Assembly (NCBI GenBank): GCA_041821185.1
Contig: JBGUBD010000003.1
Coordinates: forward strand, 124,001-188,000
DNA length: 64,000 nucleotides
Origin: Phycisphaerales bacterium AB-hyl4
GTDB taxonomy: Bacteria; Planctomycetota; Phycisphaerae; Phycisphaerales; Phycisphaeraceae
Reading direction: 5' to 3'
Shown here: positions 1 to 9,081 of the stretch, in pieces
Layout of the letters: each line of letters begins with the position of its first letter
Numbering within the stretch: the stretch's first letter is position 1
The notes under the pieces: generated by a model
Told to the model about the DNA's origin: nothing
Databases searched by the model: none
The model's input: the letters and a program-made list of their open reading frames with translations, nothing else
Translations under genes and position numbers: made by a program

Positions 1-2
1 CC

Positions 3-578
3 ACGGCTCACATGGGCTCGTTTGAAGTTGGAGCGGCGGCGGTACGCTCGCTTGAGCCGAGAGTGCATGTTGCGTTTCAGCATGACAACCTGGGCGCGTT
101 CGATGCGATCCGCCATCGCCTGCATGAAAAGCTGGGGTTGATCGAAGCGGTGGTGGATCAGGGGTGGAGCGCGTGGTTGCAGGTGCGCGATGCGCTTTTG
201 AACGACGAGGTGGTGTTGATCCAGGCGGATCGAACGATGCCGGGGCAGCATGGGGTGGCGGTGCCTTTTATGGGTGGGCATCTGTTGATGCCGCTGGGGC
301 CGATCAAGTTGGCGGTGATGACTGGGGCGCCGATCGTGCCGGTGTTTGCGATTCGTTTGCCGAGTGGGAAGGTGAGGCTGGTGATTGAGTCGCCGATCGT
401 GGTGGATGCGGAGCGCGATCGGCCGCGCGACGAAGTGCCGGGGCCGGCGATGCTTCAACTCACGAAGGTGATTGAAAAGCAGGTGCGGGCGCACCCGGAG
501 CAGTGGCTGATGCTGCACCCGGCGTGGATGGAGGATCAAGCGGGAGGAGTGACGTCGCGGGTGGGGGCGGAGGGGTGA
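3..578 (+). CDS. Lysophospholipid/lipid A acyltransferase, LpxL (HtrB) family, 5' partial
   Basis: This is the C-terminal part of an LpxL/HtrB-type acyltransferase, a membrane-associated enzyme that moves an acyl chain from ACP (or CoA) onto lipid A or a related lipid. The gene is open at the left window edge. The reading frame is already running at base 3, and the first visible residues, AHMGSFE, hold the family's catalytic HX4E motif (His at 9-11), so the ATG at 12 is internal. Further on, the segments around VLIQADRTMP and GAPIVPVFAIRL match the family core, and LHPAW near the end fits the usual C-terminal block. A ketosynthase gene follows after 187 bases. An acyltransferase beside a ketosynthase and an exporter is seen in aryl-polyene-type clusters, so the role could be lipid A acylation or a specialised lipid; the sequence does not decide. 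Confidence 0.75.
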   Translation, partial: TAHMGSFEVGAAAVRSLEPRVHVAFQHDNLGAFDAIRHRLHEKLGLIEAVVDQGWSAWLQVRDALLNDEVVLIQADRTMPGQHGVAVPFMGGHLLMPLGPIKLAVMTGAPIVPVFAIRLPSGKVRLVIESPIVVDAERDRPRDEVPGPAMLQLTKVIEKQVRAHPEQWLMLHPAWMEDQAGGVTSRVGAEG

Positions 579-598
579 GGGGAGAGTGAGGGGGGAGA

Positions 599-619
599 CC
601 CACGGATCGAATCCGTGGG
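599..619. repeat. CCCACGG hairpin, copy 1
   Basis: This is a perfect 9-bp inverted repeat, CCCACGGAT / ATCCGTGGG, with a CGA loop, lying between the acyltransferase and ketosynthase genes. The copy inside the coding sequence at 61300 shares the same core and the following CTTCGGG. Neither strand has a T-run after the stem, so it is not a good intrinsic terminator. It belongs to a six-copy family in this window. Confidence 0.75.
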
Positions 620-765
620 CTTCGGGTGGGGGGGATTTGAGGTGGGGACTTGGGATCGGGGGCAGTAAGTGTTTGCGATGGCGGGTTTTGGTTTGTATGC
701 CATGGCGGGGGCAAGGTAAGCTGGCATCGTTTTGAGGTTGAGCGGGTAGATGAGGAAACAGCGTT

Positions 766-3105
766 TTGCGTGACGTCGTCATTACAGGTAGCGGATTGGT
801 GAGCGCCCTGGGGCTGGATCGTCAGACCACGTGGCAGCGGATATGTCAGGGCGAAAGCGGCCTTGGTCCGTTGACTGCGCTGGAGCAGCAGCCGAGCGAG
901 CCGCGCGATGGCGGGCAGGCGCCGGCGTTGCCGGGCGAGGACGATGGTCGGCCGCGCGAGGTGCGCTACCTCCGCCATGCGATCGCGGACGCGTTGAAAG
1001 AGGCAGGGCTCGGCGGCGAGGGGGCGTCGCCTTACGCGGGCGAGCGGTGCGGGCTGGTGTTCGGCACGACGTTGCATGGGATGCGGGCGGGGGGCGCGTT
1101 TTTTCGCGCGAACGACTTTACGCCCTTGCATGATTTTCAAGCGGCCGCGGTGCTCAACGATGCGGCGGAAGCGTTTGGCTTGACGGGGATCGCGACCACA
1201 ACGTGCTCGGCCTGCTCGTCGGGGTTGAGCAGCATCGCGCTGGCGGTGACGCTGTTGCAGACGGGCGAGTTGGATATGGTTGTGGCGGGGGGGTACGACC
1301 CGATCAGCGAGTATGCCTACGCGGGGTTCAACAGTTTGCGATTGGTGGCGGAGGGACCGCCGCGGCCGTTCGGTCGTGGTCGACAGGGGATGAAGCTTGG
1401 GGAAGGTTACGGCGCGGTGGTGCTGGAGCGGGCGGATGATGCGCGGCGGCGTCGCGCGAAGCCGATCGGCCGAGTGGTCGGGTTCGGCGAGTCGGCGGAC
1501 GCGCATCACCTGACGCAGCCGCATCCGGAAGGGCGCGGCGCGGTGCGAGCGATACGCGAGGCGCTCGCGTCGGCGGAGCTATCGCCTGCGGATATTGATC
1601 TGGTGACAGCGCACGCGACGGGCACGCCGGACAACGAGCGTGGCGAGTATGCGGCGCTGAAGCAGGTGTTTGAGGAAACGTTGTCGGACGTGCCGGTGGT
1701 GGCGTTTAAGAGTTGGCTTGGTCATACGCTTGGCGGCGCGGGGACGGTGGAGTGCATACTGACGTTGTGCGCTTTGAATGATGGGTACGTGCCGCCGACG
1801 GATAATGTTGAGGTGGCGGATCTGGAGTATCCGGATTTGCGTTTCGCGCGGCATCATGCCGAGCCGAAGCCGTTGCGGTACGCGATCAACCTTTCGCTTG
1901 GGTTTGGTGGGGCGAATACATGCGTGGTGTTTGCGCCGCCGACGGCGGAAGCGGCGGCGGTGGAAGCGCCGACGGTAATGACGCGTGGGAGTGATGCGGG
2001 TCGGCGGCCGGTGGTGACGGGCATTGGCGTGCTGCTGCCGAATGCGATTGGGCATGAGGCGTTGATGCCGCGCGTGTCGGCAGAGGCGGGAGCGCCGGTG
2101 GGACAGTCGGCGATGGTGGACGAGGCGGCGGTGCGGGAGATGTTGCAGACGCCGCGGGCGAGGCGGATGAGCGACTACGTGAAGCTTGCGCTGTGCTCGG
2201 CGAAGCTGGCGTGCAGCGATGCGGGGTTGGAAGACGGCGAAGGGTTTGGCGAGCAGGACGCCGCGATCGCGGGCTCATCGCATGGCTCGGCGAGCTACTG
2301 TGCCGACTACTACCGGCAGGTGGTGGAGGAAGGCATTGAAGCGGCGAACGCGGTGCTGTTTGCCGAGGGGGTGCCGAACGCGGCGGCGGCGCACTTGAGT
2401 TTGATGTTCAAGCTGACCGGGCCTTGCCAGACGATCATCGGCTCGCGGACGGCGGGGCTGGATGCGCTGCACCTGGCGGCGCTGCGCATTGAGCAGGGGC
2501 AGTGGGACCGGGCGATGATTTGCGCTGCGGAAGAAGCGACGGATATTGTGCGTGATGCTTATCGGCATTGCGGATTGCATGCGGGCGATCAGACGATGTG
2601 CTCGCCGTTTGATGCGGAGCATGGGTTTGTGCTGGGCAATGGTGCGGTGACGTTGATGATCGAGAGCCAGGCGTCGGCCGAGCGTCGGGGGGCGAAGACG
2701 TATGGCGTGATTGAAAGCTCGACGACGGGATATCACTCGCCGCGGGATGCGCGCGGGTTTGTGGGGCGGTGGGGTCAGTTGCTGGATCGGCTGGGCGGGC
2801 CGCGGCAGGTGATCAGTAGTGCGAACAGTACGTGGATCGGCAGAGCGGAGGCGTCGGCGGTGGCGTCGGCTCGCGCGGACGCGACGGTGAGCAGTGTGTA
2901 TGGGCATTTCGGCGAGATGTTCAGCGTCGGGCCGTTCGCGGCGATCGCGGCGGCATTGCTGGCTGGCAAGCTGCCTGCGTTGCGCGGCGGGCTGCCGACG
3001 GGCGGGACGTTGAACGCGGCGACAGGCAATGAGTCGGCGGACGACTTCGCGGTGCTGTGCAGCGATTACGCCGGGTCGATGTCGGCGGTGCGGGTGCGGC
3101 GGTGA
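766..3105 (+). CDS. Fused beta-ketoacyl-ACP synthase and degenerate KS (chain-length-factor-like) protein
   Basis: The protein has 779 residues, two FabF-like thiolase folds in tandem, against about 410 for ordinary FabF. The first half (about 1-395) has a full Cys-His-His triad: Cys150 in CSACSSG, His283 in AHATG and His320 in GHTLGG. The second half (about 400-779) keeps His714 (VYGHFG) but has Arg561 in GSRTAG where the nucleophile Cys should be, and Asn687 where the first His is expected, so it should not condense. The arrangement resembles a ketosynthase alpha fused to a chain length factor. Translation probably starts at TTG 766, about 10 bases after GAGG at 752. Neighbours are an LpxL-like acyltransferase upstream and an RND pump downstream. 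The product is unknown: a polyene or polyketide-type chain is possible, or a modified fatty acid. Confidence 0.82.
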   Translation: MRDVVITGSGLVSALGLDRQTTWQRICQGESGLGPLTALEQQPSEPRDGGQAPALPGEDDGRPREVRYLRHAIADALKEAGLGGEGASPYAGERCGLVFGTTLHGMRAGGAFFRANDFTPLHDFQAAAVLNDAAEAFGLTGIATTTCSACSSGLSSIALAVTLLQTGELDMVVAGGYDPISEYAYAGFNSLRLVAEGPPRPFGRGRQGMKLGEGYGAVVLERADDARRRRAKPIGRVVGFGESADAHHLTQPHPEGRGAVRAIREALASAELSPADIDLVTAHATGTPDNERGEYAALKQVFEETLSDVPVVAFKSWLGHTLGGAGTVECILTLCALNDGYVPPTDNVEVADLEYPDLRFARHHAEPKPLRYAINLSLGFGGANTCVVFAPPTAEAAAVEAPTVMTRGSDAGRRPVVTGIGVLLPNAIGHEALMPRVSAEAGAPVGQSAMVDEAAVREMLQTPRARRMSDYVKLALCSAKLACSDAGLEDGEGFGEQDAAIAGSSHGSASYCADYYRQVVEEGIEAANAVLFAEGVPNAAAAHLSLMFKLTGPCQTIIGSRTAGLDALHLAALRIEQGQWDRAMICAAEEATDIVRDAYRHCGLHAGDQTMCSPFDAEHGFVLGNGAVTLMIESQASAERRGAKTYGVIESSTTGYHSPRDARGFVGRWGQLLDRLGGPRQVISSANSTWIGRAEASAVASARADATVSSVYGHFGEMFSVGPFAAIAAALLAGKLPALRGGLPTGGTLNAATGNESADDFAVLCSDYAGSMSAVRVRR

Positions 3106-3178
3106 CGGGTCGACCGGGCGGCTATGGAGCGCAGGCGCTGACGCGGTCTGGTTGGGGCGTGCCGTTTAAGGAGGGGCG

Positions 3179-4342
3179 ATGGCGGCCGAAGGCGAGGGCA
3201 AGCAGGGCAGGCGGAGGTGGTGGTCGGCTCGGCCGTGGGTGGTGACGGTGGTGAGCCTGGCGGTTGCGGTGGTGTTGCTGGCGGTGGTGGTGGTTGTGAT
3301 TTTGATCAGCACGGGAGCGGGTGACGAAGCGGCGGCAGCGCCGGTGCGGGCGATGTCGGTGCGCGTGGTGGCGGTGGAAGCGGCGGAGGGGTACGAGGTG
3401 GTGCGGCAGTTTGTCGGGCAGGTCGAGCCGGCCCGCCAGAGTGCGGTGGGTTTTGAACTGTCGGGCATGATGGCGGAGTTGTTGGTAGACGAAGGCGATA
3501 CGGTCGAGCGTGGGCAGGTGCTGGCTCGACTGGACACGGCCCGGCTGGAAGCTCGCCGGCATGAGTTGGAGGCATCGTTGCGCGAGGCGCGAGCACGCAC
3601 GGAGCTGGCGGAGCAGACGTACGAGCGGACGACGGAGGCGGCAGAGCATGACGCGGTGTCGTCGCGCGAGGTGGATGAGGCGCGGAGCGAACTGGCGACG
3701 GCGGAAGCGGCGGAGGCGCGGGCGGAGGCGTCGCTGACGACGTTGGAAGTTGATTTAAGGAAGAGCGAACTGGTGTCGCCGTTTGATGCGGTGGTGGCGA
3801 GGCGGATGGTGGACGAGGGGCAGGTGGCGAGTGAGGGGGCGGCCGTGTTTGAGCTGCTGGACCGGCATTGGCCTCGCGTGCGTGTGGGGCTGGCGGGGGA
3901 TGCGGTACGGCGGTATGCGGCGGGCGATGTGGTGTCGGTGCAGGTGAATGGCGAGACGGTGGCGGCCGAGGTGCGGTCGCTGCTGCCGGTGCGCGAGCGG
4001 GCGACGCGGATGGTGGATGTGCTGCTCGTGCTCGATGGCGAGTTGAACGATTTGCGTCGCGGGGACACGGCGGTGCTGAGCGTTGAGCGACAGGTGGCGG
4101 GGGCAGGGTATTGGCTGCCGTTGTCGGCGCTGACGGAGGGGGCACGCGGGTTGTGGGCTTGCTATGTGGTTGAGACGGATGGCGGAGCGGCGCGGGTGTC
4201 ACGGCGGGACGTGGAGTTGCTGTATCAGGATGGCGAACGCGCGTTCGTGAGGGGGGCGTTGGCGGAGGGTCAGCGTGTGGTGGCGGATGGGTTGCATCGA
4301 TTGACGCCGGGGCAGGTGGTGCGGGTGGCGGACGAGCCGTAG
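3179..4342 (+). CDS. RND efflux periplasmic adaptor (membrane fusion protein)
   Basis: This is the periplasmic adaptor that links an inner-membrane RND pump to an outer-membrane channel. It has 387 residues. A basic N-terminus precedes one membrane segment (about residues 18-43). A biotinyl-lipoyl-like half motif follows (VGQVEPARQSAVGFELSG, then LVDEGDTVERGQVLARLD), then a helical hairpin rich in Glu/Arg/Ala and a second half motif near SPFDAVVARRMVDEGQVA. That is the family's standard order. AAGGAGG lies four bases before the ATG. It is the first of three genes with the pump and the outer-membrane factor. Confidence 0.88.
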   Translation: MAAEGEGKQGRRRWWSARPWVVTVVSLAVAVVLLAVVVVVILISTGAGDEAAAAPVRAMSVRVVAVEAAEGYEVVRQFVGQVEPARQSAVGFELSGMMAELLVDEGDTVERGQVLARLDTARLEARRHELEASLREARARTELAEQTYERTTEAAEHDAVSSREVDEARSELATAEAAEARAEASLTTLEVDLRKSELVSPFDAVVARRMVDEGQVASEGAAVFELLDRHWPRVRVGLAGDAVRRYAAGDVVSVQVNGETVAAEVRSLLPVRERATRMVDVLLVLDGELNDLRRGDTAVLSVERQVAGAGYWLPLSALTEGARGLWACYVVETDGGAARVSRRDVELLYQDGERAFVRGALAEGQRVVADGLHRLTPGQVVRVADEP

Positions 4343-4406
4343 GCGGACGCGGCTGGGGCTGGTGCGATGATGCCGGACGTGGCTTGCGGTGTTGAGGAGC
4401 GGGGCG

Positions 4407-7400
4407 ATGGCGTTGGAAGATCATTCGCTGGCGACGTTGTTCATTCGCAACCGGCATCTGCTGTGGTTGTCGATTGTGGTGGTCGCGGTGGCGGGGGTGT
4501 CGGCGTTGCTGGCGCTGCCGCGGCTGGAAGACCCGCGGATGGTGAATCGGTTTCCGCTGGTGATTACGCAGTCGCCGGGCTATTCGGCGCAGCGGGTCGA
4601 GGCGCTGGTGACCGAGCCGGTGGAACGGGTGCTGCGGGAGGTGCCGGAGATTCGTGAGTTTGTGTCGACGTCGAGCGACGGGTTGTCGCTGGTGGCGGTG
4701 GTGTTGCATGACTGGGTTGGCGAGGGACAGAACGAGCAGGTGTTCAGCAAGATGCGCGATCGGCTGGCGGAGGTGCAGCGTGAGCTGCCTGCCGAGGCGA
4801 GTCGGCCGCAGTTGGAAGATCAGCGGGGCGCGGTGGCGGAGACGTTGATTGTTGCGTTGACGTGGCGGGAAGGCGAGCCGGCGATGGGGGTGTTGCGTCG
4901 GCAAGCGGAGGTGTTGGCGGACCGGTTGCGGGCGGTGCCGGGGACGGAACTGGTTCGGTTGGCGGGTGAGCCGAGCGAGCAGATTACGGTGGTGGTGGAT
5001 GATGAGGCGTTGGCGTTGGCGGGGCTGACGCCTGGTGCGCTGGCGCAGCGGTTGATTGATGCGGACGTGAAGCAGCCGGCGGGCATCGCTCGGTCGGGGC
5101 GGTCGGACATTCAACTGGAAGTCACGGGCGAGCTGGACTCGGTGCAGCGCGTTCGCAACGTGGCGGTGCGCGACGGTGAGGCGGGCAGCGTGCTGCGGGT
5201 GGGTGATGTGGCGGATGTACGGCGGACGTGGCGTGATCCGCCGGAGACAATCGCGCTGGCGAACGGCGAGCGGGCGGTGCTGGTGGCGGCGCGCATGGGG
5301 AGCGATCAACAGACAGACCGATGGGCCCGCGCGGCCCGCGCTGCGGTCGAGCGGTTTCGTGTTGAAGTGGGTGACGGGGTTGGGGTTGATATTCGTTTCG
5401 ATCAGAGTACGTACACGGCCGAGCGGTTGGGGCAACTTGGTTGGAACCTGCTCGCGGGCGCGGGCGTGGTGATGCTGGTGATTCTTGTGTTGATGGGCGC
5501 CCGGTTTTCGCTGCTGGTGGGCGCGGCGCTGCCGATGTCGGCGGGGCTGACGTTGTTCGGCCTGCTCGTGCTCGGCGGGACGCTGCAGCAGATGTCGATG
5601 TTCGGCATGATCATCGCAACGGGGCTGCTGATCGACAACGCGATCGTGATGACGGACGAGGTGCGCAAACGCCTTGAAGCGGGCATGGCGGCGCGGGCGG
5701 CGGTGCGCGAGACGGTGGAGTATCTGTTTTTCCCGCTGCTTTCGTCGACGTTGACGACGATGCTCGCGTTTGCGCCGATCGCGCTGCTGCCGGGGCCGGC
5801 GGGCGATTTTGTCAGCCCGATCGCCATTGCGGTGATGCTGGCGCTGGCGTCGTCGTTTCTGCTCGCCTTTACGGTGATCCCGGCGTTGGCGGCGCTGCTT
5901 GGTGCGAAGGCGGCGGCACGTGCGGATAAGCGGTGGTGGCGTGACGGGGTGCGCAGTGACTGGCTGACGGATCGCTACCGTGCGGGATTGCAGCATGCGT
6001 TTGCGACGCCGGCGATCGGCATCGGCCTGGCGTGTCTGTTGCCAGTAGCGGGCTTCGCGCTGATGCCGAGTATGGGAACTGCGTTTTTCCCTCCGGTCGA
6101 TCGTGACATGTTTCATGTGCGCTTCTGGCTGAGCGATGATGCGTCGCTTGAGCGTACCGCCGAGGTCGCGCAGCGTATGGAAGCGGTGATGCGCGACGAC
6201 GCGGGTGTGGCGGACGTTGATTGGATGATCGGCGGCGGTTATCCGCCGGTGTTTTACAACGTGATCTATGGCTACGACGGCGCGCGACATTTCGGGCAGG
6301 CGATCGTCACCAGTCGATCCGACGCGGACACCGCTCGACTCGTGCCCGCGCTGCAGGCCGCGTTGAACGACCACTTCCCCGAGGCGCAGGTGGTGGTGGA
6401 TGCGTTCGGCCAGGGGCCGCCGAGCGAGGCGGAGGTGGAACTGCGCATCCACGGCCCGAGCATCGCCGTGTTGCAAACGCTTGGCGATCAACTGCGGCTG
6501 ATGTTGCAGTCACATGCGGAGGTTGTGCACACACAGGTCAGTTTGCCGCGTGGTCGGCCGAAGCTGTGGCTTGATGCGGATGAGGATGAAGCGATGCTCG
6601 CGGGGCTGACGTTGGATGACCTTGCCCGCCAGCTTGAAGGCTCGCTTGAGGGGATCGCGGCAGGGAGCGTGATCGAGCAGATCGAGCAGATGCCGGTGTA
6701 TGTTCGCTATGACGACGCGCATCGGCGGGAGATGTCGAGGTTGTCGTCGATGCGATTTTTGCATCCGCAGGGTGAGGGGTGGGTGCCGCTGTCGGCGTTG
6801 GGCGAGCTGCGGTTGCGGCCTGAGCTGCCGACGGTGACAAGGTACAACGGGCAGCGGTTCAACTCGGTGCAGGGGTACACGCGAGCGGGGGCGCTGTCGA
6901 TTGATGTGGCGAACGATGTGCGGAAGATGCTCGATGCGAGCGACTTTACCTTGCCCGACGGCTACTGGCTTGAACTGGGCGGTGATGCGGAGCAGCAGGA
7001 CCAGGCGGTAGGCAACCTGATGCAGTACGCGCCGGTGCTGATCGCGATGGCGATCACGACGTTGGTGCTCACGTTTCGCAGTGTGTTGCTGGCGCTGCTG
7101 CTGATTACGGTGGCGATGTTGAGCGTAGGGCTGTCGGTGGGGGTGACGTGGGTGTGGGGTCTGTCATTCAGCTTCAACACGATGCTCGGGGCGATGGGGT
7201 TGATCGGGGTGGCGTTTAACAACAGCATCGTGGTGCTTAACGCGATCCGCAAACATCCGCAGGCGCACGCGGGGGATGTGGATGCGGTGGCGGAGCGTGT
7301 GGTGGATTGTTCGCGGCATTTGATATCGACGACGTTGACGACGATCGGCGGGTTTGTGCCGTTGCTGATTTTTGTTGGTGGTGCGTTCTGGCCGTCGCTG

Positions 7401-7544
7401 GCGATTGTGCTGGCCGGGGGCGTGGGTGGGTCGATGATATTGGCGATTTTGTTTACGCCTGCGGTGTATGTGCTGGCGCGGCGGGTGCGCGGGGTGTGGG
7501 TGGAGCCAACGCCGACGCCGGTTGCAACGGGAGGTGCGACGTGA
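4407..7544 (+). CDS. RND family efflux transporter permease (AcrB-like)
   Basis: This is the inner-membrane proton-driven pump of the tripartite exporter, 1045 residues from the chosen start, close to the family norm of about 1040. ATG 4407 is preferred over GTG 4389 because GAGGAG lies six bases before it. The layout is classical: TM1 near residues 12-32, a large periplasmic domain, a TM2-6 block, and the same again in the second half. The TM4 proton-relay motif reads GLLIDNAIV, with Asp410 present and Asn411 where AcrB has a second Asp. In TM10 the position of AcrB Lys940 is occupied by Asn938/939. This points to a divergent RND subgroup. Substrate unknown. The next gene overlaps by four bases (GTGA). 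Confidence 0.9.
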   Translation: MALEDHSLATLFIRNRHLLWLSIVVVAVAGVSALLALPRLEDPRMVNRFPLVITQSPGYSAQRVEALVTEPVERVLREVPEIREFVSTSSDGLSLVAVVLHDWVGEGQNEQVFSKMRDRLAEVQRELPAEASRPQLEDQRGAVAETLIVALTWREGEPAMGVLRRQAEVLADRLRAVPGTELVRLAGEPSEQITVVVDDEALALAGLTPGALAQRLIDADVKQPAGIARSGRSDIQLEVTGELDSVQRVRNVAVRDGEAGSVLRVGDVADVRRTWRDPPETIALANGERAVLVAARMGSDQQTDRWARAARAAVERFRVEVGDGVGVDIRFDQSTYTAERLGQLGWNLLAGAGVVMLVILVLMGARFSLLVGAALPMSAGLTLFGLLVLGGTLQQMSMFGMIIATGLLIDNAIVMTDEVRKRLEAGMAARAAVRETVEYLFFPLLSSTLTTMLAFAPIALLPGPAGDFVSPIAIAVMLALASSFLLAFTVIPALAALLGAKAAARADKRWWRDGVRSDWLTDRYRAGLQHAFATPAIGIGLACLLPVAGFALMPSMGTAFFPPVDRDMFHVRFWLSDDASLERTAEVAQRMEAVMRDDAGVADVDWMIGGGYPPVFYNVIYGYDGARHFGQAIVTSRSDADTARLVPALQAALNDHFPEAQVVVDAFGQGPPSEAEVELRIHGPSIAVLQTLGDQLRLMLQSHAEVVHTQVSLPRGRPKLWLDADEDEAMLAGLTLDDLARQLEGSLEGIAAGSVIEQIEQMPVYVRYDDAHRREMSRLSSMRFLHPQGEGWVPLSALGELRLRPELPTVTRYNGQRFNSVQGYTRAGALSIDVANDVRKMLDASDFTLPDGYWLELGGDAEQQDQAVGNLMQYAPVLIAMAITTLVLTFRSVLLALLLITVAMLSVGLSVGVTWVWGLSFSFNTMLGAMGLIGVAFNNSIVVLNAIRKHPQAHAGDVDAVAERVVDCSRHLISTTLTTIGGFVPLLIFVGGAFWPSLAIVLAGGVGGSMILAILFTPAVYVLARRVRGVWVEPTPTPVATGGAT

Positions 7545-9025
7545 AACGTGTCGCGTTTGTATGGGCGTTTGCGTGGGTGGCGTTGTTAGCGGGCGGCTGC
7601 ACGGTCGGGCCGAGCTATGAGCAGCCGACGGTGGAGATGCCGACGGCGTGGTCGGGTGATGCAGCGGTGGTTGGGGATGAGGGTGAGGCGGTGGCGGGGC
7701 CGATGGCGTCGCCGAGCGTTGCGTGGTGGGCGGTGTTTGGCGATCCGCAGTTGAGCGAGATGGTCGAGCGGGCGGTGGCGGGGAATCATGACATCGAACT
7801 GGCGCGGCTGCGCGTGCGTGAGGCGCGGGCGCAACGGCAGGCGGTGGCGGGATCGCGTTGGCCGAGCGTTGAGGCGGGGGCGGACTATCGGCGATTTCGT
7901 GAAAGCGAAACCGCGCCGCGGCCGGGCCAGGCGCCGACACCCGACACGCCGGGGTCGGGCGGTCAGGCGGGCGGCGGTTCGCAGACGGCGAACCTGTTCA
8001 GCGTCGGCTTTGATGCGTCGTGGGAGGTGGATGTGTTCGGCGGGACGCGCCGACGGGTCGAGGCGGTGGATGCCCAGGTTGATGCGGCGGTGGAAGGTGG
8101 ACACGGCACGTTGCTCACCGTGGTGGGCGAGGTGGTGCGGAATTACGTTGAGCTGCGCGGTACGCAACGCGAGTGGGCGACGTTGCAGGAAACGCTTCGA
8201 TTACAGCGGCGGACGTTGGAACTGGTCGAACGGCGGCATGCGGCGGGGTTGTCGCCGCGGTTGGATGTGACGCGAGCGCAGTCGCAGGTGGAGCGTGTGG
8301 AGGCGGACTTGCCGACGGTGCGGTCGCAGTTGCAGGCGGGGGCGTATCGGTTGGCGGTGTTGTTGGGTGAGTCGCCGACGGCGTTGCTGGATGAGCTGCT
8401 TGAGACGGAGCCGGTGGCATGGGAGCCGGTCGCGGCGCCGATGGGCGTGCCGTCGGAATTGCTGCGGCGTCGGCCGGACCTGCGGCAGGCGGAGCGCGAG
8501 CTGGCAGCGGCGACGGCGGAGGTGGGCGTGGCGACGGCGGCACTGTATCCGCGGTTGTTCGTCATCGGCAGTGCGGGGCTGGAGAGTGATGCGGCGAATA
8601 TGTTGATCGACGCGGGCAGCGGTGTGTTTGCGATCGGGCCTTCGCTATCGCTGCCGTTGTTCGAGGGCGGGCGATTGCGGGCGGAGTTGCTGGGCGAAGA
8701 GGTGCGGCGCGACGCGGCGTGGGTGCGGCTGGAGCAGGCGGTGTTACTGGCGTTGGAGGAAGTGGAGGCAGCGGCGGCGCGGTACGTGCAAAGCGATCGT
8801 GGGGCGCGGCGGACGGCCGACGTGGTGGCGTCTACGGAGCAGTCGGCCGAGCTTGCGCTGCGGCTGTACGAGCAGGGGTTGAGCGACTTTCTCGCGGTGC
8901 TGGATGCGGAGCGCGAGCTGGCGGAGGCACGTCGGCAGCAGGCGCAGCGGCAGACGGCGGTGATGGTCGAGCTTGGGGCGCTGTATAAGGCGCTGGGTGG
9001 CGGTTGGGCCGTGGATGATGAATAA
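7541..9025 (+). CDS. Outer-membrane efflux lipoprotein, NodT/OprM family
   Basis: This is the outer-membrane channel of the RND system, 494 residues from GTG 7541, which overlaps the pump's stop by four bases. The N-terminus is a lipoprotein signal: a short basic start, a hydrophobic stretch and a lipobox LAGGC with Cys20. Two similar halves follow, each with long helices (for example AARYVQ and the LRVREARAQRQAV region) as in TolC-type barrels. The WEVDVFGGTRRRVEA segment is the family's typical WELDxFG motif. A Gly/Pro-rich loop (about 128-150) is a likely extracellular insertion. Translational coupling to the pump is expected. Confidence 0.88.
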   Translation: MKRVAFVWAFAWVALLAGGCTVGPSYEQPTVEMPTAWSGDAAVVGDEGEAVAGPMASPSVAWWAVFGDPQLSEMVERAVAGNHDIELARLRVREARAQRQAVAGSRWPSVEAGADYRRFRESETAPRPGQAPTPDTPGSGGQAGGGSQTANLFSVGFDASWEVDVFGGTRRRVEAVDAQVDAAVEGGHGTLLTVVGEVVRNYVELRGTQREWATLQETLRLQRRTLELVERRHAAGLSPRLDVTRAQSQVERVEADLPTVRSQLQAGAYRLAVLLGESPTALLDELLETEPVAWEPVAAPMGVPSELLRRRPDLRQAERELAAATAEVGVATAALYPRLFVIGSAGLESDAANMLIDAGSGVFAIGPSLSLPLFEGGRLRAELLGEEVRRDAAWVRLEQAVLLALEEVEAAAARYVQSDRGARRTADVVASTEQSAELALRLYEQGLSDFLAVLDAERELAEARRQQAQRQTAVMVELGALYKALGGGWAVDDE

Positions 9026-9026
9026 A

Positions 9027-9056
9027 AAAGCCCACGGATGACCATCCGTGAGCTTT
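9027..9056 (-). terminator. Hairpin terminator for ilvB; CCCACGG family copy 2
   Basis: A 14-bp stem with one mismatch (AAAGCCCACGGATG against CATCCGTGAGCTTT) lies between two convergent genes. Read on the minus strand it is followed by a run of six T, the form of an intrinsic terminator for ilvB. On the plus strand the tail is only TTTG, so termination of the efflux operon would be weaker. Confidence 0.7.
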
Positions 9057-9081
9057 GTGGGGGTGTGTTTTTCGGAGGGTT

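Noticed and set aside
3306..6491. Open frame of 1061 codons on the minus strand over the RND genes
   Set aside because: Composition is almost only Arg, Pro, His, Gln and Ala, with no domain; it is an antisense shadow caused by high GC. The plus-strand genes have full family motifs.
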